Below, in pieces: positions 57,837 to 64,000 of a stretch of 64,000 nt of DNA. The notes below the pieces were generated by a model. It worked only from the letters and a program-made list of their open reading frames with translations, made no database searches and was not told the origin of the DNA. The stretch is taken from the NCBI GenBank assembly GCA_031763025.1, contig JASSKH010000043.1:1384501-1448500 (forward strand), given 5' to 3'. Made by a program: the position numbers and the translations under genes. How positions within the stretch are numbered: position 1 is the stretch's first letter; each line of letters begins with the position of its first letter. The stretch is from Macrocystis pyrifera. Its lineage: Eukaryota > Sar > Phaeophyceae > Laminariales > Laminariaceae.

Positions 57837-58539
57837 ATAAGAATTCACGCTCGACCGCGAGCTTAACCCTCAACCCCAGTACCTTTTGTAAAACCTCATG
57901 CATCACCCCCGCCAGCGCACATGCCGGAATCTCATCCCAATCCGTCGTCGAGTTCACCGACCCGCGCCCATTTTCGTGCTCGAAGGTCATGTCGTGGATT
58001 ATCCTTACCTTTTCGCGCTCTTCTACTACCCCAACTGGGGACACCCGCAGTCCCGGAACCTTATCTGCTTGCTCCTGTGGGAACACAGTTGCCCCCCCCG
58101 CCACGTCCGCAACCGCTTTTTCCCACACTGCGTCGCTAAATTTCTGCGCGCTTGAATGGTTTCCATATGCAAGTTCCTGTGTAAGGTCCCCCCTTGGCCC
58201 AATGTCTACTGGTACCCCTACGCGCGCTATGTGCCTCAACTTGTCGATTCCCGGGAATTGGTGCTTGTCCCCGAAGAACGCTTGTACGCGCTCTGGGTCC
58301 ATGTGGGGTTCTGTCAAGGAACCCCCCAACCATTGCACAACTCTCCCTACCCCCCCCCCTTCCCCCGCCCCGGTTTCTCGCGACAAAACTGCCCTAGCCG
58401 TCGTAGCTAAAACTTGCACTAAGCTTGCCGCCTTTACCGATTTCCCCGATACCTTCCCCAACAATCCCTGTGCAACCTCCCAACGCTTCTGATCTCCAAC
58501 GCGGCGGCCGGATATCGCACCGGTTTCTGACAAAACCAC
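57826..58539 (-). pseudogene. N-terminal RT (fingers) ORF of the truncated retroelement
   Basis: About 237 codons. The C-terminal half has GLRVSPVGVVEEREKVRII, HDMTFEHENGRGSVN and HEVLQKVLGLRVK, matching the fingers region before motif A. It ends TTA AAC AAA TAG. A -1 shift just before that stop leads directly into QIDVKKAF of the RT core. This is either a frameshift mutation or a recoding site; the heptamer is not canonical. Upstream residues (SLVQVLATTARAVLS) are hydrophilic/helical and unassigned. Confidence 0.8.
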
Positions 58540-58567
58540 CGACCCCGGAGTCGGACCCCCCCTTTGG

Positions 58568-58895
58568 CTATGCGCCCAACCCGAACCCCCCGCCGTCCCT
58601 CTCGTCGCCGTCGGCCCAGAGCTCGTGACGATTGCTCGCTTGGTTGGCTCCGCTGTGCCGCGGAGCCCGTGTCCTCATTTCTTTGCCGGCCCGTCGTCCC
58701 CCTCCCCTCCTTCTCCGTCCCCCGTCCTCCTCCCCCACCCTCTTACGCTTCCCCAAACCGCCTCCGTCCCTCGGCAGATACGCACCCTTCGGGGGTTTGT
58801 AGCTGCCTCCGTGCCTGTACCTGCACGGCAGCCCCTCCTTAGGCTTGTGGAGGCACGCACTAAGTTCCTCATAATCACGGCAGTGTCGTTCGTAC
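58568..58895 (-). pseudogene. Cys/His cluster and basic linker of the Gag-like region
   Basis: Minus-strand frame: HCRDYEELSAC, KEGLPCRYRHGGSYK, then a basic, Gly-rich tail (KRKRVGEEDGGRRRR). The order C-x8-C-x9-C-x3-H resembles, but does not exactly match, CCCH zinc fingers used by nucleocapsid-type proteins. The frame is the same as the Gag-like ORF upstream but follows its TAG (58,960-58,958) and an 18-nt poly-G tract. Confidence 0.5.
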
Positions 58896-58960
58896 GCTCC
58901 TCCCCCCCCCCCCCCCCCCGTCCGTCCCCTCCCCCTCCGCCTGCCCCACCCCCACTGCTA

Positions 58961-59038
58961 CCCGTCCCACTCCTTGCTCGTCCCCCCCCCCCCCTCCACC
59001 CCACCCCCTTGCGTCCCCGCTTCCGCTTGTCCCCCCGC

Positions 59039-59073
<35 letters not shown>

Positions 59074-59560
59074 TCCTCTCTTGTACCCCGCCCACGGCGT
59101 GCTCCTCGGCGTGTCCTACATCCCCCAGGTGCATGGGCGCTGCCGTGACCCACGTATTTGTCCGCGAGAGCGGCCGTAGGGGCAACGGGTAAACGTCGCT
59201 CGGCCCTGGAAACGTGCCGATTTCCTGTTTCAACATATGTGCTTGCCGGGCCACCTCCACCGACCACTCCTGAAAGTCTTTGTTAAAACATTGCACGAAG
59301 TTTGTTTTAAACTGCTCCGACAGGGCCACCTGCGTGTTCTGCGCGTGGAACGTCCTCACCCTTTGCGCGACCACCCGGAAACGCTCCACCAGCTTATTCG
59401 TCCTACGCAGCGACGCTTGGCCAAAGGCTTTGTTTCCGTCCACCACGTACTGCATGATGTGCGTCAACAAAAGAAACACTGCCTCCACCCTGTGGTCCAG
59501 CGACACCTGCGCGCTCCCTCCCCCGAAGCCAAAATGGTCCCTCTGCGCGCAATTCAGCAT
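58961..59560 (-). pseudogene. Gag-like ORF of the truncated retroelement
   Basis: About 200 codons. The N-terminal ~130 residues look like a folded helical protein (VFLLLTHIMQYVVDGNKAF, LVERFRVVAQRVRTF, FVQCFNKDFQEWSVEV), a plausible capsid-type domain. The rest is poly-Gly from G tracts (C 59,042-59,072 on the plus strand). I assign Gag from position and composition, not from a recognised motif. Confidence 0.5.
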
Positions 59561-59765
59561 ATCAATGTTGCTCAGCGCTGCTACCTGCTATGCCCCTTCC
59601 CCCTTGACGATGAAAGTCCCTGTGATCGTGCCCAAGGCCTCCGCCGGATCAAAGGGTGGGGGTTTCTCGATCCCTGCGCAGTGATGACCAGACCACTGTT
59701 GTGCGGTTGCTCTTGCGCCACATCGTCTCCGCTACTGATGGTTTGCTTCCCCCCCGCTCCCCGCC

Positions 59766-59766
<1 letters not shown>

Positions 59767-59813
<47 letters not shown>
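59767..59813. repeat. 47-nt poly-C tract
   Basis: Uninterrupted C run on the plus strand (poly-G on the retroelement's coding strand). Shorter runs of 31 and 18 lie at 59,042-59,072 and 58,902-58,919. Lengths of such tracts are often wrong in assemblies. Confidence 0.85.
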
Positions 59814-59815
<2 letters not shown>

Positions 59816-60382
59816 CCGTGCAACCCGGGCGAGAAATCCGATGCTCCCCCCTCCCCCTACTGCAGCCTGGTGCTAAGTACTGAAATGATGGCGTCCCCCA
59901 CCCCGGAGCTGCTTCGTGCTGCGGCTGCCGGTGCAACCTCCGTGCTCCCCTCTCCCACGGACTTGACTCCTCCCCCGCCCACCCCCACTGTCCTTCGGGT
60001 GCCCCCATCTGCCGCTGTCGCGACACCGACATGTCTATCTCCCACTCGCTTACATCCCCGCACCCCCCAGGCCTGACTGCTGCTGCTGCTGTAGCTGCAT
60101 GCTTGGCTGCTGTTGCTGTTGTCGCGGGTTTGGTACTCCCCCCGCCCCAACCTATCCCCCCCTCCTCCCTCCCCCCCCCCCCCCCGCGTTTTCCCTGCCG
60201 CATTGCTCTGATGCCTACCCTTGCTGCTGCTGCTGCTGTGCCCCACCCCCCCCCTGTATGCCCACCCTTCTTGCTGTGGTGCCCACTCTTGCTGGAGCTG
60301 CTATGGTGTGCCCCGGCTATGCGGCTGCTGCAGTGCTCACCCCTGCTGCTGCTGCTGCTGCTGCGGCGGGGCCTCCCGGGCC

Positions 60383-60907
60383 TCAGGATGCCTGTGAGGG
60401 CCCGTTAAAGGTCGTGAGCTGATGGCTTGCCCGCCTCCCCCCCGCCTCCTGCTGATACGAACTCCCTCCACCCGACCATGGGGAGCCCTGAAACTCGTTT
60501 CCGGGGAAAACTTGGTCGTTGCGCTGCGATGAGGCACGTTGCATGGAGTTGGGCTGCTCGGTGTTCCCATACGAGCCGTTTCCACGCCCCCTACCCTGCG
60601 ACGTGTAACCCCCCCTACCCCCCCTATCCGACCGCATGTGAACTCCTTGGTGTACTGTCTGGCTACCCTCGAAGTGCACGTTCCTACTCGTACCCAGGCC
60701 ACTAAGGGTATTTGCTCGCACTCTACCGTCGTCGTTGTTCCCCGACCCTCCTGCTGAAGACTGATCGTCCTCCCCGTTACCGGCCGCCCCGTTCCCTTGG
60801 GTCGACCTCCGCCTTGGCCCTGGGCCTCCCACAAGATTGTCGTGCTCCTCGTCCTGCTGCTGTATCGCGGTAAGAGGTTTCCCCATCCTGGTCGTCGACC
60901 CTCTCAA
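60383..60907 (-). pseudogene. RG-rich N-terminal ORF of the retroelement
   Basis: 174 codons, hydrophilic, rich in Gly, Arg, Ser, Gln and Asn (RSDRGGRGGYTSQGRGRG; QRNDQVFPGNEF). Composition suits an RNA-binding Gag region. No zinc knuckle. It ends beside CTG/CAG repeats and is separated from the Gag-like ORF by low-complexity sequence in other frames. Confidence 0.45.
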
Positions 60908-60936
60908 CTGACAGGCTCAACAATTGTTGACCACTT

Positions 60937-61144
60937 GACGACTCCTTGACGTCCCTCGCCCTGTAAAAAAACAACTAGACGACTCCCTGACGTCCTTTGC
61001 CCGGTTCTATTCAGCTCGTGCAGGGCCTTGCCCGTCAGCTATCTGTCCTGGATACTCGCGGCACCTTTGCCACGGTTTTTTTGATTTCTAATCAGCCTCG
61101 TGCAGGGCCTTGCCCGACAGCTATCTGTCCTGGATACTCGCGGC
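60937..61144. repeat. Two sets of short direct repeats at the right end of the retroelement
   Basis: Set 1: GACGACTCC[T/C]TGACGTCC at 60,937 and 60,978. Set 2: a ~56-bp unit containing GTGCAGGGCCTTGCCC and AGCTATCTGTCCTGGATACT at 61,007-61,062 and 61,088-61,144 (81-bp period), nearly identical. Both lie immediately 5' of the element's first ORF and may be its terminal or promoter repeats. Confidence 0.7.
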
Positions 61145-62578
61145 AAAAAAAAAACCGACGACACCGCTTCACACCGCTCTACCGCTGCTTGCTCGTATCT
61201 GAACTGCGTTGGTCTTTCTTCATCAATCATCCGGAACTTCTATTATTTTCATTATTCCGTACTAAACATCCCTTGTCATTATATGGGAAACCCTCCGAAA
61301 CCGTCTCATTCCTTCACTGGTTTATTTTTTCTACCCGTTACCCCCCAAACACCAGGTTGCCCCTACGACAACCTTCCTCTTTTTTTTTAAGAATTCGGGG
61401 TCTGTTCTGCAATAATTGAACGAGCAATTGCAACAAACAAAACGACAAATGTTTTGGTATGAAAATGCGAGCGACATAAACTCACCTATTGTACGATGTC
61501 ATTGCAGATACCTGGTGGACAGCATTCCGCTGCTTTACTGCATCCCTTGTCAACTTCATGCCCCCTTCCCCATCCATTCTTCTCAAACTTTCCAACGATT
61601 CAGTACCCCTCCACAAGTCCAACATTTCCTTCGTCCAACATTCTACGTTGTATTTGGTCCACGTATGGTACAATATAACAACACATACGGTAAAAAATTA
61701 ATCGCAGAATGTGTCGGAAAAAAATAAAACTCAAGCACTCGTTGCAAGAACATCTACAAACCTAACGACACCGTCACTTTTTCAAACTTCACGACAGGAT
61801 GTCTCACAATCGAGGTGAAATTTGGTACGTTACGCAAGCGCTGCGGTATACGTTTTTCTTGTCGCCGCAACACGCTAACATGGTTGAGGTTGCGCCACAA
61901 CGTCCCGCAACGTACCCAAGCGGTCACCTGTGTATTACAAACTCTACAGCATACGAGTAGGATACATATGAGCGCATCGTGCACCCGATATTCGAAATCA
62001 AACTCTGGCCAAAATTAATGTGCTGATCGTGCATGTCCGAGACCCCTAACGCTCATTGCAGTGCCACACATATACTACTGCGAGAGCAAATAGCAGCTGC
62101 ATTCTTAAACGACCCCCTGAAACAGCGGGACTCCTTGTGCTAGCTGCCGTGGTCATCCAAAAGGTCCGATTCGTGTTGTTTTTTTCCACCAATTTATAAA
62201 TTTGTCGTCATTGCCAGGTAGTGTTCTGCCTGGGGTCCTACGTCCCGTGACCTACAGCGATATTCTGACACTCGGACGATGTAAAAGTGAGGAGTACGAA
62301 ATAAGTAAGGAGAGATGTGTTGCCCTTGGCAGCCTCCGCGCAATTCCATACGTACGCGAAAACCAAAACCGACCAATAGACATCCGAAGGTAAACTCCAA
62401 CACTTGATTAGGGCTCGTCGAAGCTGACGATGTTCCAAGGACCCTCTCCTCTGATGCGCAACGGCTTAGTCGTTTCCCCCCTGGTTAGTGTATACCCCCG
62501 AGATACGCCCAGAAAGTTCGGAAATCCCAGCATGTCCCGGAAGCTCCCTGAACGCACCCAATAACTGAAGTGCTGGTT
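61145..62578. other. Stretch with no supported gene
   Basis: Short ORFs (61,416-61,727 plus; others) without domains. The 62.4-62.58-kb part continues the kinase-remnant frame past its TAG for about 60 codons, with no recognised homology. Confidence 0.4.
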
Positions 62579-62757
62579 CTACTGGTTCCATCTGTTAGCC
62601 TTCATGCTCTTCATCAAAGCGCTAAATGTTGGTCGGTCTCCAGGCCCGTCGACCCAGTATGCTCTTGCCACGTCCTCGATATCGGTGGGGGCGCCCTCAA
62701 GCATACCAGGCCGCAAACCATTCAACACAACGCGTACGTAAATTTCCTTAGGACAAG
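62579..62757 (-). pseudogene. C-terminal protein kinase remnant (subdomains X-XI)
   Basis: Minus strand: CPKEIYVRVVLNGLRPGM, then DVARAYWVDGPGDRPTF, then SALMKSMKAN to TAG at 62,579. Subdomain XI of serine/threonine/tyrosine-like kinases has the pattern W..dP..RPtF..l, with the invariant Arg in DRPTF. The rest of the ~250-residue kinase domain (Gly loop, HRD, DFG) is absent. Only about 320 bp separate this from the membrane-anchor exon upstream, which is in another frame. Best explained as the tail of a receptor-like kinase that lost its core. Confidence 0.75.
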
Positions 62758-63077
62758 GCTCCGGTTTCGTCCACGGTTGGCTTAGGATCGTCGGTGACAA
62801 ATGCCGAACCCGCTACGTCGCGGCCACTGTAGGCTGGGTTTAACGCGTTCAGTTCCCCAGTCGATATGTTTCCAGTGGAGGTTGCTGTATTCAAGGCCAG
62901 ATCCGCCAAAACACCACCAGCACCACATCGCTCAACACCAGATTGAACGACGGACTAGCCACGATGCGTGGAAGGTGCATGATCTCCGTGTGCTAGAGAA
63001 AAACCATCCACGGCGCCACCACCGCCATCACCACCAAGATCTCTACCGGCTTGTGTGGTTGGTTTGGCCCCCGTGCT
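62748..63077 (-). pseudogene. Cytoplasmic linker continuation with in-frame stops
   Basis: After TGA (63,080-63,078) the same minus frame stays open to TAG (62,957-62,955) and again to TAA (62,750-62,748). It reads Gly-rich then Ser/Thr/Ala-rich sequence (GRDLGGDGGGGAVDGF; ADLALNTATSTGNIS; PAYSGRDVAGSAF). The sustained frame and composition suggest a former juxtamembrane linker that picked up stops. Alternatively, TGA is the true end and the rest is chance. Confidence 0.5.
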
Positions 63078-63809
63078 TCACCGCTCCGCCCACTGCTGTT
63101 GGAAGTCATGTGCACCTCCGCCATCGGCAATGACAGCACCGGCTGGCGTGTGCAGGTACGGGGGCGGTGGGGGTTCAGACAGTTGCTGGGGTGTCGCCGT
63201 TGCTTGCCGATATGAGGGGGGAGGGGACGCGGAGTTTTGCTGGGGCGCGGCTACCGTGGACCGGTACAGGGGTGGTGGGGCCTTGGGGTTTTGTTGGTGT
63301 ATGTTGGGGCGATTCTCGTTTGCGACCGCGACCGCCGGAGGATGGACGTGCGGGGCCTTGCCGTTTCTGTTGTCGCGTTTACGCTTTAGTAGGCAAATCC
63401 CCAGCGATATCAGAGCAACGGTAACGACCGCAGACGCTACCCCCACCACAATGGGCACAACGGTCGACGATCCTTGTGTAGAACCAACTGGTGTAATTGA
63501 CGTGGAAGCTGGCGAAGGAGCTGGTGTGGAGGTATGCGACGGAGACGGCGCGCCATCGGACGGGGGTGGTGTTGTGGAAGCAGTCGCATCCAGAGCGCTG
63601 ATGTCGAGCATCACAGCCATGGAATCACCGTCTCCGAGGTTTGTTGCCGCATACGACCCATATGTTTTCCCAACCAATATTATCTTTCCGTCAGAATCTG
63701 CAGACATTTCATATAAGTAATCGTTTCCAGATAAATCGCCCACAAGCGCAGAGCCATCCTGCGATGTTCGCACACGACAGAGTGCACGGAAAGAAGACAC
63801 GGACCAAAC
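63078..63809 (-). CDS. Last exon of an SBBP-like, single-pass membrane protein (possible receptor kinase remnant)
   Basis: The exon begins after CAACAG at 63,810 and reads VWSVSSFRALC..., then DGSALVGDLSGNDYL and DSDGKIILVGKTYGSY...NLGDGDSMAVMLD, which resemble SBBP/beta-propeller blades (DG-x-x-VG-x-T). A Ser/Thr/Pro-rich stalk (about 75-115), a transmembrane helix (VVPIVVGVASAVVTVALISL, about 117-141), a KRKR stop-transfer and a Pro-rich cytoplasmic tail (PPPLYRS, PPPSYRQ, PPPPPYLH) follow to TGA 63,078. The topology is type I: ectodomain outside, tail inside. Upstream exons lie beyond the window. PPxY-like repeats could bind WW-domain proteins. The kinase-like tail downstream suggests the ancestral gene was a receptor kinase. 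Confidence 0.7.
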   Translation of the reverse strand, partial: VWSVSSFRALCRVRTSQDGSALVGDLSGNDYLYEMSADSDGKIILVGKTYGSYAATNLGDGDSMAVMLDISALDATASTTPPPSDGAPSPSHTSTPAPSPASTSITPVGSTQGSSTVVPIVVGVASAVVTVALISLGICLLKRKRDNRNGKAPHVHPPAVAVANENRPNIHQQNPKAPPPLYRSTVAAPQQNSASPPPSYRQATATPQQLSEPPPPPYLHTPAGAVIADGGGAHDFQQQWAER

Positions 63810-64000
63810 CTGTTGTTTAGAGGGTTCGATATATCAATGGAATAGTGTTGCACCCACGTGCAGCCGCTGTACCGCGGAACTCCCTCGCTATGTAGGTGGC
63901 ACTAGCGGTGGGTGCGCTCTCGAACGTGGAGCTTCGGTACGCGCAATAACAGAAACATTATAGAAATTGATCGTATTGGTTTTTTAGTTGATACGAGGGG
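63810..64000 (-). other. Intron upstream of the SBBP-like exon
   Basis: Minus-strand sequence before the CAACAG acceptor. No further exon recognised before the window ends. Confidence 0.5.

Larger units (their letters stand above)
56573..60907 (-). mobile_element. Decayed, 3'-truncated RT-RNase H retroelement (DIRS-like, tentative)
   Basis: On the minus strand: a hydrophilic RG-rich ORF (60,907-60,383), Gln/Ala/Gly-rich low-complexity sequence, a Gag-like ORF (59,560-58,961), a Cys/His cluster (about 58,895-58,780), then RT and RNase H (58,539-56,573). The element is GC-rich with long poly-G tracts on this strand. Frames change several times. Recognisable RNase H ends abruptly at about 56,573 at an AT-rich boundary, so the 3' part (where a DIRS-type element would carry a tyrosine recombinase) is missing. 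RT and RNase H sequence style resembles DIRS/Ngaro-type elements, but with no recombinase or terminal repeats visible the class is inference. Confidence 0.75.

Noticed and set aside
57442-58492. Plus-strand Pro/Ser-rich ORFs at 57.4-60.4 kb as genes
   Set aside because: They are the complement of the RT and Gag-like frames. Proline runs come from poly-C tracts.
63055-63720. 221-codon plus-strand ORF as a gene
   Set aside because: Antisense to the SBBP-like/transmembrane exon, whose blades, membrane helix and basic stop-transfer form a coherent protein.
1-64000. CRISPR arrays, bacterial operons, rRNA genes
   Set aside because: No regularly spaced identical repeats with unique spacers, no ribosome-binding-site-led gene strings, and no rRNA core sequences were seen. 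The window is eukaryotic in character.

Overview
This window looks like nuclear DNA from a gene-poor eukaryote. I see no bacterial operon structure. The main gene is split by long GT-AG introns (about 0.7-2.4 kb), and the sequence holds an LTR retrotransposon with a chromodomain integrase, a second retroelement with reverse transcriptase and RNase H, tRNA-derived SINE-like copies, and two families of short TIR elements. Exons encoding GGAI-type right-handed beta-helix repeats, plus an SBBP-like ectodomain with a membrane anchor beside a kinase remnant, fit a stramenopile, perhaps a brown alga. That assignment is inference.

Layout. 1-8.4 kb is mostly non-coding, with two copies of a ~105-bp TIR element (MITE-1), a decayed exon-like fragment (2.8 kb) and minisatellite-like repeats. 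8,471-14,231 is a complete chromovirus-type Ty3/gypsy element with identical 232-bp LTRs. Its proteins sit in four overlapping reading frames: Gag, protease, RT, and RNase H-integrase-chromodomain. 14.2-28.2 kb is repeat-rich: a degenerate tandem array, a low-confidence acidic ORF, MITE-1 and MITE-2 copies, a head-to-head SINE-like pair, and a relative of the 2.8-kb fragment.

28.8-39.4 kb holds the best host gene: seven consecutive plus-strand exons of a beta-helix (POMP/pectin-lyase-fold) surface-type protein. Splice phases agree, and the repeat register runs on across the junctions. Two MITE-2 copies lie in its introns and one just beyond the last exon. Neither the true first exon nor the 3' end is resolved. 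40-56 kb has little recognisable beyond MITE-1 copy 5, a palindromic GGAAGCTTCC-type repeat tract and a GC-rich cluster of overlapping ORFs of unknown origin.

56.57-60.9 kb (minus strand) is a decayed, 3'-truncated retroelement. It has Gag-like ORFs full of poly-glycine tracts, a Cys/His cluster and an RT-RNase H of DIRS/tyrosine-recombinase-element type (class tentative). Short direct repeats lie on its right. 62.6-63.8 kb (minus strand) looks like a decayed receptor-kinase-like gene: SBBP-like ectodomain, transmembrane segment, linker with two in-frame stops, then only the last kinase subdomain.

Most of the recognisable content is mobile DNA at various ages. The chromovirus is youngest (identical LTRs), the MITEs and SINE-like copies are older, and the RT element and kinase gene are degraded. 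The beta-helix gene is the only locus that looks like a working host gene.
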